Shown: in pieces, positions 31,765-41,579 of the stretch
How the letters are laid out: every line of letters starts with the position of its first letter
Position numbering within the stretch: position 1 is the stretch's first letter
Assembly (NCBI GenBank): GCA_947454055.1
Contig: CANGIS010000008.1
Span: 1-64,000, forward strand
Length of the DNA: 64,000 nucleotides
Origin: Hyphomicrobiales bacterium
GTDB taxonomy: Bacteria > Pseudomonadota > Alphaproteobacteria > Rhizobiales > Beijerinckiaceae
Direction of reading: 5' to 3'
Notes under the pieces: model-generated
Seen by the model: only the letters and a program-made list of their open reading frames with translations
What the model was told of the DNA's origin: nothing
The model's database searches: none
Program-made: the position numbers and the translations under genes

Positions 31765-34062
31765 CTAGCGGGGCGTTAGCGGCCTTTGGGTCGGATCTTC
31801 GGGCTCTTGGGGAGGTGGTGGTACGCCATCCGCTGCGACACTGACGGCTTTGGGCGACCAAGGCCGGTTATAGGTGGGACTTCGCGCGCCGTGGATGGCA
31901 TAGTGCCCATCTCCTTTTGGCAAAAGTTCTATGCTACCCAAGGCGGCCGACAGCGTTTGGTCAATCGCCGTCGCCCGACAATCGTTTGGAGCGGCCAAGG
32001 GCGTAATCAGCACCGATGCCAGGGCACAATCCTCCGCCAAATCGCGTGGCTGCAGGGTCAGCGTCAGGGTTTGGCCATCGGTCAGCTTGGCGATGCATCC
32101 GGTAGCGTTACAAAGCGGGCCGCGGCGCACGCTCGGATCGGTCGGTTGGCGCATATCACCATCGGCTGACAGCCATTGCGCCACGACAAATTCAGATGCG
32201 CCCTTGCCCATCACCGCCAGACGGCCATCAGGCCCGCGGGCCGCAACCGAAAGACCGTCCCGCGCAACCACGACATCCGGCTTGCTGCCCGACACCGCCA
32301 TCAGGATCCCGAGCAAGACCGGAGCCATGCCGATCAGGCGGAGGCGCGTCGACCACAGCGTCAACCACAACAGCCCTAAAGACAAACATATTACCGAGGC
32401 GATGGAAATTGCGGGCAAAGCGCGTGTCGCAAAGGGCACCGAGGCCACAAGGGTCGAGACATCGAGCATCAGATCGACCGAATAGCCCATGATTTTCCAG
32501 AAGGGGCCATCAAGCCCGAACGGGATCGCCAACATACCGATAAAGCCTATCGGCATTGCCAGACTTTCGATCAGCGGAATCGTGAGCGAATTTCCGATCA
32601 GGCCCAGAGGCTGGAACCGTTGAAAATGGAACGCCGAAAACGGGCCAGTCGCAGCCTCCGCCAACAATGTGGTCAAGAACACAGTTCTCGCATGATTGAA
32701 GAACCACTGCCTCATCCGCTGAAAAAAACCTGCAGGTGGTCCCTCTTTAACCGGAGTATGGATTAGCGATACGACAACAGGGTGACGGTTCGGCGCAGGC
32801 GGTAAGCGCTCAAAGGCTGCAATCAAGGCGGCAACGGCTGCAAACGACATCTGGAAACTTGGCCCCAAAACGGTTTCGGGTTCAATCAACAAGATGACAA
32901 AGGCCGAAAAGACCAGATTGCGCATCGAAAGCGCCCGACGCCCGACCAAGATCGCGCCGAACAGGATCAAGGTCATAATTAACGACCGCTCGGTGGCAAC
33001 CTCCGAGCCTGCAAAAATATCATAGGCGACCGCGCCGAGCATCGCGCTGGCCGCTGCCCATTGCTTGACCGGATAGCGCAGCGCCACCCCCGGCAGCAGA
33101 ACCAAAAACCCGCGCACCAGAAAAAACACCATACCCGCGGCCAACACCATATGCAGACCCGAAATCGAAACGACGTGATAAATGCCCGCTGCCCGTAAGA
33201 CATCGTTGGTGGTGTCCGAAATATAGCCGCGCTTGCCGGTAAATAGGGCGGCCGCAACCGCGCCGCTCTGCCCGCCAACGGCTTGGGCGATGCGGTCTGT
33301 CAGCGACAAGCGCAGCCGGTCAACGTCAGTCATCAGCCGCAAGGTCCAATCCATCGGAGCAGGTCCAAGAACGGTAACCGTGCCGAGAAGAGAGCCCACC
33401 GCCCCGATGCGGGCGAAATAGGCATCGCGCGCAAAATCATATCCGCCCGGACGGGCCGGTTGCGGCGGCGGCATTAGCCGGATCGTGCCGGCGATGTGAT
33501 CCCCCGGCTTAAGGGCCGGATGCCCCGCCACTGTCGCCCTTATCCGGAAGGGCAATCCCAAGGTACGGTTCTGTAGCACAAGGGGACGGAGCAAAAGATG
33601 CCCACCTTTCGCGCTCCAGTCGATGGACTCGACGATGGCCTCGTATCGCCCGATCATGCCGTCATGGAGGATCGGTGCATCGGTTCTGATCGTCCGCAAC
33701 GTCGCCGAACTGAAACCGATTGCGACGGCCAGTAGCGCCAGCAGCGTATAGCGCAACGAGGCGCGAGCCTCCCTCCATCGAAAAAGGGCAACCATCAACC
33801 CCATCGAAAGGGTGAGCGGTGCCCAGAGCGCCGGTTCTTCATCGGCTGCGAAATAGAAGAGCACGCCGAGGATGGCGAGCGGCGCCAACCATAAAAACGG
33901 CCGTCGGGCGGTGGCTTCCGCCTCGATACAAGCAGCTAGAGCAAGCCGAAGTGCGGCCAGCAGCTCCCCCGCACTGCGCGTTGCGACCTGTTCGCGAAAG
34001 CCCTCCAGTGCCTTGGCAGCGGTCCGCGCGCGTTTGAAAGGAGGCGGACCATCCTTTTGCAT
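31765..34062 (-). CDS. comEC: ComEC/Rec2-family membrane protein
   Basis: A 765-residue multi-span protein of the DNA-uptake channel family. It has an N-terminal DUF4131-like part (about 1-200, two or three spans), then the Competence domain (about 250-560) with the signature [20 protein letters not shown] and [16 protein letters not shown]. The last 170 or so residues have no HxHxDH metallo-beta-lactamase motif. Members carry DNA across the inner membrane, but many alphaproteobacteria have comEC without known competence. It is convergent with lexA; AACGCCC-TAGCG-GGGCGTT at its stop may be a shared terminator. Confidence 0.9.
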   Translation of the reverse strand: MQKDGPPPFKRARTAAKALEGFREQVATRSAGELLAALRLALAACIEAEATARRPFLWLAPLAILGVLFYFAADEEPALWAPLTLSMGLMVALFRWREARASLRYTLLALLAVAIGFSSATLRTIRTDAPILHDGMIGRYEAIVESIDWSAKGGHLLLRPLVLQNRTLGLPFRIRATVAGHPALKPGDHIAGTIRLMPPPQPARPGGYDFARDAYFARIGAVGSLLGTVTVLGPAPMDWTLRLMTDVDRLRLSLTDRIAQAVGGQSGAVAAALFTGKRGYISDTTNDVLRAAGIYHVVSISGLHMVLAAGMVFFLVRGFLVLLPGVALRYPVKQWAAASAMLGAVAYDIFAGSEVATERSLIMTLILFGAILVGRRALSMRNLVFSAFVILLIEPETVLGPSFQMSFAAVAALIAAFERLPPAPNRHPVVVSLIHTPVKEGPPAGFFQRMRQWFFNHARTVFLTTLLAEAATGPFSAFHFQRFQPLGLIGNSLTIPLIESLAMPIGFIGMLAIPFGLDGPFWKIMGYSVDLMLDVSTLVASVPFATRALPAISIASVICLSLGLLWLTLWSTRLRLIGMAPVLLGILMAVSGSKPDVVVARDGLSVAARGPDGRLAVMGKGASEFVVAQWLSADGDMRQPTDPSVRRGPLCNATGCIAKLTDGQTLTLTLQPRDLAEDCALASVLITPLAAPNDCRATAIDQTLSAALGSIELLPKGDGHYAIHGARSPTYNRPWSPKAVSVAADGVPPPPQEPEDPTQRPLTPR

Positions 34063-34193
34063 GCCCTATGGGTTCCTTCCGACGATCCGTGCTTAACCTT
34101 GGCCCCGTTCAATGCTACATGAGCCTCGCGATGAGGCCAGAACCGCAAGGTTGCAGGTTTACCCATTGCAACCATGAAGTTCAGGAAGCCCCG

Positions 34194-35630
34194 ATGTCCG
34201 CACCCGTCATTACCCGCTTTGCCCCCTCGCCTACCGGTTTCTTGCATATTGGAGGCGGCCGCACCGCGTTGTTCAACTGGCTATATGCCAAGCGCTTCGG
34301 CGGTAAAATGCTGCTCCGGATCGAGGATACCGACCGCGAGCGTTCGACGGATGCTGCTATCGAGGCCATTCTGGATGGCATGCGCTGGCTGGGCATCGAT
34401 TGGGATGGCGAGGTCGTGTATCAATATTCCCGCGCCGCCCGCCATCGTGAAGTCGCTGAATCGCTGCTGGCGTCGGGTAATGCCTATTATTGCTATGCCT
34501 CGCAGCAGGAACTCGAAGAGATGCGCGAGCGCGCGCGTGCGGACGGTAAGCCAATGCGCTATGATGGCCGCTGGCGTGATCTCGGCGGAACAGAGGCTGA
34601 AAAACAGGCCATTGCCGAGGGACGCAAACCCGTCATCCGCCTGAAAGCGCCGCAAGACGGGGAAACCGTGGTCAACGACCATGTGCAAGGCCGCGTCGTC
34701 TGGCAGAACAAGGACCTCGACGATCTCGTTCTCCTGCGATCCGACGGCAATCCGACCTATATGCTCGCCGTCGTCGTGGATGATCACGATATGGCGGTCA
34801 CCCATGTCATTCGTGGTGACGATCATTTGACCAATGCCGCCCGCCAAACCCATATTTATCAGGCAGCAGGCTGGAAAGTGCCTGAAATGGCGCATATTCC
34901 GCTGATCCACGGCCCCGATGGCGCCAAACTCTCCAAGCGCCACGGTGCCCTTGGCGTCGATGCCTATCGGGCGATGGGCTATCTTCCGGCCGCCATGCGC
35001 AATTATCTGGTCCGGCTGGGCTGGAGCCATGGCGATCAGGAATTCTTCTCCACCGACGAAATGAAAGAGGTCTTTGGCCTCGAAACCATCGGGCGTTCGC
35101 CGGCCCGCTTTGATTTCGCCAAACTCGAGCACATTAATGGCCATTATATGCGGGCAAGTTCGGACACCGATCTTTTGGCGGCAATCGAGATCATTTTGCC
35201 GGAAGTGGGCCCCGGTAGGGGCTGGCCGGCCAGCCTGTCGGACAAAGCCCGTGCCGATTTTCTGACGGCCATGCCGGGCTTGAAAGAGCGGGCAAAGACT
35301 TTGTTGGAACTCGTTGATTCCGCTTATTTTATCTACGCAATACGGCCGTTGAATTTCGAGCCCAAGGCAGACGCGATTCTGGCCGATGGCGGCCGCGAGC
35401 GGATCGCCGCTCTGCTTCCCAAACTGGCAGCGCTCACTGAATGGACGGCTGCTTCGACCGAGGCCACCGTTCGACGGTTTGCCGAAGAAGCGGGCCTCAA
35501 GCTCGGTCAGGCAGCCCAACCCTTGCGGGCGGCATTGACGGGGCGGTCTACCTCGCCGGGTCTGTTTGATGTCATGGCCGTGCTTGGTCAAGCCGAATGT
35601 CTTGCCCGACTGAGCGATGTGGCCGCCTGA
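34194..35630 (+). CDS. gltX: Glutamyl-tRNA synthetase
   Basis: Class I aminoacyl-tRNA synthetase of 478 residues. The ATP signature is [20 protein letters not shown] (a HIGH variant), the KMSKS-type loop is [11 protein letters not shown], and IEDTDRERS is the usual tRNA-acceptor region. The open frame reaches 42 codons upstream; the ATG at 34194 has AGGAAG seven bases before it and fits the family. Alphaproteobacteria often also charge tRNA-Gln with Glu and amidate it with GatCAB. Confidence 0.97.
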   Translation: MSAPVITRFAPSPTGFLHIGGGRTALFNWLYAKRFGGKMLLRIEDTDRERSTDAAIEAILDGMRWLGIDWDGEVVYQYSRAARHREVAESLLASGNAYYCYASQQELEEMRERARADGKPMRYDGRWRDLGGTEAEKQAIAEGRKPVIRLKAPQDGETVVNDHVQGRVVWQNKDLDDLVLLRSDGNPTYMLAVVVDDHDMAVTHVIRGDDHLTNAARQTHIYQAAGWKVPEMAHIPLIHGPDGAKLSKRHGALGVDAYRAMGYLPAAMRNYLVRLGWSHGDQEFFSTDEMKEVFGLETIGRSPARFDFAKLEHINGHYMRASSDTDLLAAIEIILPEVGPGRGWPASLSDKARADFLTAMPGLKERAKTLLELVDSAYFIYAIRPLNFEPKADAILADGGRERIAALLPKLAALTEWTAASTEATVRRFAEEAGLKLGQAAQPLRAALTGRSTSPGLFDVMAVLGQAECLARLSDVAA

Positions 35631-35707
35631 ACCGGCGACGGTTACCCTGTTGTTTTGGGTAATGCTGCACTGCAAGAATTAGCCTTAAGCGTGATTGTGC
35701 GGCGCTT

Positions 35708-35765
35708 CCAAGTGGAGTAGCTTTTCAATCGTTGATCACTTGGCGCCAAGGCCTTCCGGCTTTTT
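35708..35765 (+). promoter_or_regulatory. Possible gltA leader with competing hairpins
   Basis: CCAAGTG (35708-35714) can pair with CACTTGG (35737-35743); the latter is also half of the palindrome CTTGGCGCCAAG (35739-35750). Right after comes GCC-TTCC-GGC with five T residues (35751-35765). Overlapping arms of this kind are seen in attenuators, but the last stem is only 3 bp, so this is tentative. Confidence 0.35.
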
Positions 35766-35793
35766 CGCCTGCTCCGTTCAGGAAAGCTCCCGC

Positions 35794-37080
35794 ATGTCGA
35801 ATCCCGTTACACTGAATGTCGCTGACCATTCCCTTGAACTGCCTGTAAAGGATGGTTCCATCGGTCCGAGCGTTGTTGATATCGGCAAACTCTATGCCCA
35901 AACGGGCATGTTTACCTATGATCCGGGCTTCACCTCGACCGCGAGTTGTGAATCCAAAATCACCTATATTGATGGTGACGAAGGCGTCTTGCTCTATCGC
36001 GGCTTCCCCATCGACCAATTGGCCGAACACGGCGATTTTCTCGAGACCTGCTATTTGCTGCTCTACGGCGAATTGCCGACGCCAGCGCAGCGCTCCGATT
36101 TCAATTACCGCGTCACGCGCCACACGATGGTGCACGAACAGATGATGCGCTTCTTCCAGGGCTTCCGTCGCGACGCCCATCCGATGTCCGTGATGGTGGC
36201 TTCCGTTGGCGCGCTTTCGGCGTTTTATCATGACTCGACCGATATTGCGGATGAGAACCAGCGCATGATCGCCTCGATGCGCATGATCGCGAAATTCCCG
36301 ACGCTTGCGGCCATGGCCTATAAATACTCGGTTGGCCAACCTTTCGTGTATCCGCAGAATGATCTCGACTATACGTCGAACTTCCTGCGCATGTGCTTTG
36401 CGGTGCCGTGCGAGGAATACAAGGTCAATCCGGTGCTCTCCCGCGCGCTTGACCGCATCTTCATCCTGCATGCCGATCACGAGCAGAATGCCTCGACCTC
36501 GACGGTACGCCTTGCAGGCTCCTCGGGTGCCAACCCGTTCGCCTGTATTGCAGCCGGTGTGGCGTGCCTTTGGGGACCAGCCCATGGTGGCGCCAATGAG
36601 GCAGCGCTGAAAATGCTGCAGGAAATCGGTTCGGTTGACCGTATTCCTGAGTTCATCGCGCGCGCCAAGGACAAGAACGATCCGTTCCGTTTGATGGGCT
36701 TTGGCCATCGCGTGTACAAAAATTACGATCCCCGCGCCAAAATCATGCAGAAGACGGCGCATGAAGTGCTCAACGAGCTCGGCATCAAGGATGATCCGTT
36801 GCTCGACATCGCCATCGAGCTCGAGCGGATTGCCCTCAGCGACCCCTATTTCATCGAGAAGAAGCTTTACCCGAATGTCGATTTCTATTCGGGCATTACG
36901 CTGAAAGCGATGGGCTTTCCGACCTCGATGTTTACCGCGCTGTTTGCGCTGGCCCGCACGGTCGGCTGGATCGCGCAGTGGAAGGAAATGATTGAGGATC
37001 CGTCACAAAAGATCGGTCGCCCGCGGCAGCTTTATACCGGCGCCCCGAAGCGCGATTATGTGCCCTCGCATATGCGTTGA
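35794..37080 (+). CDS. gltA: Citrate synthase (type II)
   Basis: First TCA-cycle enzyme. The 428-residue protein has the N-terminal beta domain of hexameric type II enzymes ([20 protein letters not shown]), [11 protein letters not shown], the catalytic His in [20 protein letters not shown] and in [10 protein letters not shown], and the catalytic Asp region [15 protein letters not shown]. The start at 35794 has AGGAAA upstream and is preferred to a longer in-frame start at 35695. It ends in a strong terminator. Confidence 0.97.
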   Translation: MSNPVTLNVADHSLELPVKDGSIGPSVVDIGKLYAQTGMFTYDPGFTSTASCESKITYIDGDEGVLLYRGFPIDQLAEHGDFLETCYLLLYGELPTPAQRSDFNYRVTRHTMVHEQMMRFFQGFRRDAHPMSVMVASVGALSAFYHDSTDIADENQRMIASMRMIAKFPTLAAMAYKYSVGQPFVYPQNDLDYTSNFLRMCFAVPCEEYKVNPVLSRALDRIFILHADHEQNASTSTVRLAGSSGANPFACIAAGVACLWGPAHGGANEAALKMLQEIGSVDRIPEFIARAKDKNDPFRLMGFGHRVYKNYDPRAKIMQKTAHEVLNELGIKDDPLLDIAIELERIALSDPYFIEKKLYPNVDFYSGITLKAMGFPTSMFTALFALARTVGWIAQWKEMIEDPSQKIGRPRQLYTGAPKRDYVPSHMR

Positions 37081-37106
37081 TCGAGAGATCTGACGTTCAA
37101 CCATCA

Positions 37107-37143
37107 AATAAGGGGATGCTTAACGGCATCTCCTTATTTTTTT
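37107..37143 (+). terminator. Strong terminator after gltA, shared with lpxB
   Basis: Stem AATAAGGGGATGC / GCATCTCCTTATT (13 bp with one wobble pair), loop TTAACG, then seven T residues. It lies 27 bp after the gltA stop and touches the convergent lpxB stop, so it may also end the lipid A transcript. Confidence 0.88.
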
Positions 37144-38308
37144 ATCGCTGGATCATACCAGCGATGATGTCTGCCGCTTTTGCGCTCGGGCTATCCTCGC
37201 CAATCGACATGGCGGATGACAATTTGGCAAAACCCGCTAACTGGCGGAGACGCTCCGGCGTATCGGAAAGCAAGGGCAAGAGGTCGGCTGCAAGCTGCTC
37301 CGGATTGCAATCCCCCTGGATCCGCTCGGGCACCACATTCTCACCGATGACCAGATTGGCCAGTACAATCGACGGGACATGGATGATATGCCGGATTTGT
37401 CCCTCGATAACGCCCACCCGATAGCCCACCGCCATCGGCACCTGGGCGAGTGCCAATTCCAGTGTCACCGTTCCCGATGCCGCCAGTGCCGCTCGTGCCC
37501 TACTGAAGGCTGCGTATTTTTCAGCCTCACCGGAAAGAAGCCGCGGCTTGATCGGCCAATCCGCAATCATAGCCTCAATCAACGGCCGGACGTGATCCAC
37601 CGCTGGCAAGACAAACTCGATGTTCTTGCCATAGGCCTCTGCCGTCCGCAGAACCGCATCGCGAAAAACCGGCATCATCCGCACTATTTCGGAGCGACGG
37701 CTTCCCGGCAGCACCACAACACAAGGCGGCTCACCGTCGCGTAACCTTTGCACCTGACCGTCGGGACGCAGCTCCCCGAGGCGCTCGATCAACGGATGGC
37801 CCACATAGGTGCAGGGCGGCCCGCCGAGCCGCCGATGTACCTCGGGCTCGAACGGCAAAAGGGCGAGAACATGATCGATATAGAATGCCATTGCCCTGGC
37901 ACGGCCCGGCCGCCAAGCCCAAACCGAGGGACTGACATAGTCCACAACCGGCAGATCGGGCAGAGTTGCCCGAACCCGTTTGGCCACCCGATGGGTAAAA
38001 TCGGGGCTATCAATGATGATGAGCAGGTCAGGCTTGAAGGCGATGAGCGCGTCGCTCGTTTCCCGAATTCGACGGAGAAGGGACGGTAGACGCTTCATGA
38101 CGGGCACAATGCCCATGACCGCGATGTCTTCGAGCGGGAAAAGGCTTGTCATCCCCTCTCGCATCAGGGATGGGCCTGCCACGCCGAAAAAGTGCACCTC
38201 GCGGCCGGCCAAACGGGTCCGCAAGGCCGGAACAAGCTTGGCACCCAGCGCGTCACCCGATATTTCGCCTACCACTAGGCCAATTCGAAGAGGTGATACT
38301 GCGGTCAT
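37142..38308 (-). CDS. lpxB: Lipid-A-disaccharide synthase
   Basis: Joins UDP-diacylglucosamine and lipid X to form the lipid A disaccharide. The 388-residue GT-B family protein starts SPLRIGLVVGEISGDALGAK and has HFFGVAGPSLMREG, VDYVSPSVWAWRPGRAR, YVGHPLIE and VVLPGSRRSEI. The ATG overlaps the lpxI stop (ATGA), so I preferred it to the start three codons earlier. It is last in the lpxD-fabZ-lpxA-lpxI-lpxB run. Confidence 0.97.
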   Translation of the reverse strand: MTAVSPLRIGLVVGEISGDALGAKLVPALRTRLAGREVHFFGVAGPSLMREGMTSLFPLEDIAVMGIVPVMKRLPSLLRRIRETSDALIAFKPDLLIIIDSPDFTHRVAKRVRATLPDLPVVDYVSPSVWAWRPGRARAMAFYIDHVLALLPFEPEVHRRLGGPPCTYVGHPLIERLGELRPDGQVQRLRDGEPPCVVVLPGSRRSEIVRMMPVFRDAVLRTAEAYGKNIEFVLPAVDHVRPLIEAMIADWPIKPRLLSGEAEKYAAFSRARAALAASGTVTLELALAQVPMAVGYRVGVIEGQIRHIIHVPSIVLANLVIGENVVPERIQGDCNPEQLAADLLPLLSDTPERLRQLAGFAKLSSAMSIGEDSPSAKAADIIAGMIQR

Positions 38309-39153
38309 TCGGCCCAAACTCCCGTCACGAAAAGCCCCTCGCGATCGGCCAGAGCGAGCAGTTTCGCGCGCTCGACGAGAACCACGTCATGCGACGCCAG
38401 GGCAATCCCGATCAGGCCTGCCTGTTTGGCCAAGTGTACGGTTCGCGGTCCGATCGCGGGAAGGTCGACTCGACGATCCTGCCCGGGCTTTGAGGCCTTC
38501 ACCAAGATCGCGGAAGGTGTGTCGAGGCTCACGCGGCGGTTTTTCTGCATCTCGGCAACCCGTCTGAGCATCGCATCGGTGCCCTCGGGGCCCTCGATTG
38601 CAAGAATGCGCGAACCGGCCACCACCACACCCTGCCCGACATCAAACCGGCCAAGCGTCTTCAGACAATCCAACGCGACCTGAATATCGGCGTCCCTAGC
38701 CTGCTCCGGCTTGATCTTCCCGAGAGGTCCCAGAGCGGCCAGCACGTCGGGCGCGGCCTCATCGACGCCCAGCACCTTGAAACCGTTTTCCTCGAACAAT
38801 TTAATCACCCCCCGAAGGATGCGATCATCGCCGCCCGATACGATGCGGCGCAATTCCTCTCGGTTTCTGAAAAACGTGTAGATGGAAAGCAACGCCAGCG
38901 GACCCGGTCGGGATACGCCGCCCGCCAAAATCACCTTGTCGATGCCACGATGGTGTAACGCCTCCAAAATCGCATGCGGATCAAGCATATCGGCCACGAT
39001 ATGCGGATAGGCCTTGAACTCGCGCTCCGCGAACCCGCGTAAGGCTACAATGAAAACCGGAAGGTTAGAACGGGTGAGCGAGGCTGCAATTTCGAGCGGA
39101 AATGCTCCACTGCCTGCAATAATTCCGACCGTCCCGTCCGCACGGCCGAGCAA
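38305..39153 (-). CDS. lpxI: UDP-2,3-diacylglucosamine pyrophosphatase LpxI
   Basis: Hydrolyses UDP-diacylglucosamine to lipid X, the alphaproteobacterial replacement for LpxH. The 282 residues match the former DUF1009 family: GIIAGSGAFPLEIAASL at the N-terminus, KVILAGGVSRPG, and the C-terminal SILVKASKPGQDRRVDLPAIG followed by TVHLAKQAGLIGIALAS. Sits between lpxA (3 bp) and lpxB (overlapping), which supports the call strongly. Confidence 0.94.
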   Translation of the reverse strand: MLGRADGTVGIIAGSGAFPLEIAASLTRSNLPVFIVALRGFAEREFKAYPHIVADMLDPHAILEALHHRGIDKVILAGGVSRPGPLALLSIYTFFRNREELRRIVSGGDDRILRGVIKLFEENGFKVLGVDEAAPDVLAALGPLGKIKPEQARDADIQVALDCLKTLGRFDVGQGVVVAGSRILAIEGPEGTDAMLRRVAEMQKNRRVSLDTPSAILVKASKPGQDRRVDLPAIGPRTVHLAKQAGLIGIALASHDVVLVERAKLLALADREGLFVTGVWAE

Positions 39154-39156
39154 GGA

Positions 39157-39966
39157 TCAGTTTTCCTTGCTGTCGCGCGGCGTGCAAACAGAACGCGAAC
39201 CCGCGCCGCGCAAAAACGCGACGATTTCGGTGACAATGTGATCGTTGGCAAAATCACCCGCCACATCCTCGATCCGCTCCTGAAGCGTCCCTTCCTCGGC
39301 AAACAAGAGCCGATAGGCGCGGCGAATATCCTGAATGGCTTCCCGCGAAAAGCCGCGGCGCTTCAGGCCCACCATGTTCAAACCGGCGAGATGGGCACGG
39401 TTACCAAGCGCAATGCCGTAGGGAATGACATCGTTCTCGACACCCGACAATCCGCCGATAAAGGCATGGGCGCCAATCCGACAAAATTGATGCACGGCCG
39501 CGCCACCGCCGAGAATCGCAAAATCACCCACCTGACAATGGCCGGCCAACATCACATTGTTGGAAAAAATAACGTCGTTGCCGACGATGCAGTCATGCGC
39601 CACATGCGAATTAGCAAGGAACGTGCAGCGATCGCCGATCCTCGTCACCAATCCGCCACCCTCGGTGCCTGGATTGATGGTCACGCCTTCGCGCACCATG
39701 CATTTGGCGCCGATCTCGAGGACCGAGGCTTCGCCGTGATATTTGAGATCCTGCGGAATGTGACCAATCGACGCGAAAGGATAGATGCGCGCCTCCGGAC
39801 CAATGGAAGTGCGGCCAGCAAGCGCGACATGGCTGACCAATTCTGATCCATCGCCCAACTCAACCTCGGGGCCAATGGTGCAAAAGGGGCCTACCGTTAC
39901 ACCGACGCCCAATTTGGCCGCCGGATCAACAACCGACAAAGCGTGAATGCGTGTCTCGTGTGCCAT
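39157..39966 (-). CDS. lpxA: UDP-N-acetylglucosamine acyltransferase
   Basis: First lipid A step, adding 3-hydroxyacyl to UDP-GlcNAc. The 269-residue left-handed beta-helix protein begins ALSVVDPAAKLGVGVTVGPF with repeating hexapeptides; the catalytic His is in SHVAHDCIVGND and GAAVHQFCRIGAHAFIGG follows. A helical C-terminal region (SREAIQDIRRAYRLLF) is typical. The ATG at 39966 is used; a TTG five codons earlier overlaps the fabZ stop and is less likely. Confidence 0.96.
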   Translation of the reverse strand: MAHETRIHALSVVDPAAKLGVGVTVGPFCTIGPEVELGDGSELVSHVALAGRTSIGPEARIYPFASIGHIPQDLKYHGEASVLEIGAKCMVREGVTINPGTEGGGLVTRIGDRCTFLANSHVAHDCIVGNDVIFSNNVMLAGHCQVGDFAILGGGAAVHQFCRIGAHAFIGGLSGVENDVIPYGIALGNRAHLAGLNMVGLKRRGFSREAIQDIRRAYRLLFAEEGTLQERIEDVAGDFANDHIVTEIVAFLRGAGSRSVCTPRDSKEN

Positions 39967-39977
39967 CAGATCAACCT

Positions 39978-40436
39978 TCAACTTACCAGCATCGCGCTGA
40001 GCTCTGCTTCGCAGACGGTCTTGCCATCCACCTTAGCGATGCCTTGGAACCACCACATATTCGCGCGCTGACGAAGCTTTTTCAAATGATAGTGCACGAC
40101 ATCACCCGGGCCGACCGGCTTTCTGAATTTCGCATTATCGATGGTCATGAAATAGACGAGCCGTGGTGCGGCATCGTCTTTCGACGCCACACAAAGCGCA
40201 CCCGCCGTCTGGGCCATGCCTTCGATCAGCATGACGCCCGGCATCACAGGGCGCCCAGGAAAATGCCCGTTGAACTGTGGTTCATTAAAGGTGACGTTCT
40301 TGATCCCGATGCACGACTCATCACCATCCATCTCGATAATCTTATCGACGAGCAAAAACGGATAACGGTGCGGCAATAATTCGAGAATGCGAAGGATGTC
40401 AGCGGTGCCCAATTCTTTCTTCTCGGTATCACTCAT
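39978..40436 (-). CDS. fabZ: 3-hydroxyacyl-ACP dehydratase FabZ
   Basis: Hot-dog-fold dehydratase of fatty acid elongation that shares the 3-hydroxyacyl-ACP pool with LpxA and LpxD. The 152 residues show [19 protein letters not shown], the catalytic His in [20 protein letters not shown] and its Glu. Two ATGs are possible (40442 and 40436); GGAG is spaced properly only for 40436. It overlaps lpxD by 8 bp. Confidence 0.96.
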   Translation of the reverse strand: MSDTEKKELGTADILRILELLPHRYPFLLVDKIIEMDGDESCIGIKNVTFNEPQFNGHFPGRPVMPGVMLIEGMAQTAGALCVASKDDAAPRLVYFMTIDNAKFRKPVGPGDVVHYHLKKLRQRANMWWFQGIAKVDGKTVCEAELSAMLVS

Positions 40437-41559
40437 CGTCATTCTCCGTTGTCGCTCGCTTCGCCTGCTGCTGATCTGCCATTGTGCCGCCCCGCGTCAT
40501 TTGCGCGAGCTTGCCCAAGACGGCCACTTCTCTAAACCATTGCTTGATCGGCCGGGCCGGATAACCGCCAACTTTCGAGCCAGCCGGCAAATCCGCAATG
40601 ATCGAACTACCGCCTGCGATCTGCGTACCGCGTCCGATTTTGACATGCCCGTTCATGCCAACCTGTCCGCCGATGACCGAAAAATCTCCGACCTCCGAGC
40701 TGCCCGCTATCCCCGTCTGTGCTGCGATCAGGCAATGACGGCCAATCACCACATTATGGCCGAGATGGACCATGTTATCGATCTTGCTGCCCTCGCCCAC
40801 AATCGTGTCGCGCACGCCGCCGCGATCAATCGTAACATTAGCGCCAAGCTCAACCTTGTCCTGCAAGATCACACGGCCAATCTGGGGCACTTTGCTATGC
40901 CCCTCACGGCCGATGGCAAAACCAAATCCGTCCTGCCCCAAAGAGGTTCCCGAATGGATGATGACATCATTGCCGATAAGCGAATGGACAATCGTCACGT
41001 TCGAACCAATATGGCAATGGCGGCCAATACGCACAAAGGGGCCAATGACGGTATTGGCCGCAATCGTCGTGCCCTCGCCGATTTCCGCACCAGGCCCGAT
41101 CACCACGCCAGGATCCAGCGAAACGCCCGTCTCCAACCGTGCATCGGCATGAACCGTCGCACCCGGAAAAATGCCGGAAAGGCCAAAAACGGGTGATGGA
41201 AATGCCGCATCGGGGAAAATAGCCAGCGACACCTTGGCAAAGGAGGCATAGGACTGCGCAACAACCAGAGCGATGGTTCCGACAGGGACCAACTCTGCGT
41301 CGCTCGCGGAAACAAAACACGCACCAGCGCGGGTTTGCTTCAGTTGCTCGCGGTATTTCGGATTATCAAGAAACGAAACATCAGATGCTCCGGCCCGATC
41401 AAGCGTCGCCACATTGCTAAACAACAGCGACGGGTCAACACCATCCTCAACCGCGGCGCCCGATAGCGCCACGATCTCGGACAGGCTGAGCGGCGTCGGT
41501 GTAAAGAAAACGCCATCGCTCGGAATTGCCAAAGCCCGTAAACCTGCTGCTCGAGACAA
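40429..41559 (-). CDS. lpxD: UDP-3-O-acylglucosamine N-acyltransferase
   Basis: Adds the second acyl chain to lipid A precursor. The protein has the N-terminal uridine-binding LpxD domain ([15 protein letters not shown] ... [20 protein letters not shown]), then hexapeptide repeats with the catalytic His in [20 protein letters not shown]. No ATG or GTG fits at the start: the frame opens with TTG at 41559, 20 bp after bamA, with no good ribosome site. The start is therefore uncertain. The C-terminal tail after GGTMADQQQ is unstructured. Confidence 0.93.
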   Translation of the reverse strand: MSRAAGLRALAIPSDGVFFTPTPLSLSEIVALSGAAVEDGVDPSLLFSNVATLDRAGASDVSFLDNPKYREQLKQTRAGACFVSASDAELVPVGTIALVVAQSYASFAKVSLAIFPDAAFPSPVFGLSGIFPGATVHADARLETGVSLDPGVVIGPGAEIGEGTTIAANTVIGPFVRIGRHCHIGSNVTIVHSLIGNDVIIHSGTSLGQDGFGFAIGREGHSKVPQIGRVILQDKVELGANVTIDRGGVRDTIVGEGSKIDNMVHLGHNVVIGRHCLIAAQTGIAGSSEVGDFSVIGGQVGMNGHVKIGRGTQIAGGSSIIADLPAGSKVGGYPARPIKQWFREVAVLGKLAQMTRGGTMADQQQAKRATTENDDE

Positions 41560-41579
41560 AGAAGACGACGGGACCCGTA

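Noticed and set aside
31765-34062. Natural competence inferred from comEC and cinA
   Set aside because: Both families are widespread without competence; no pilus or ComEA/DprA genes are in view.
34281-35675. Minus-strand ORF of 464 codons opposite gltX
   Set aside because: Antisense to gltX, no recognisable domain or ribosome site.
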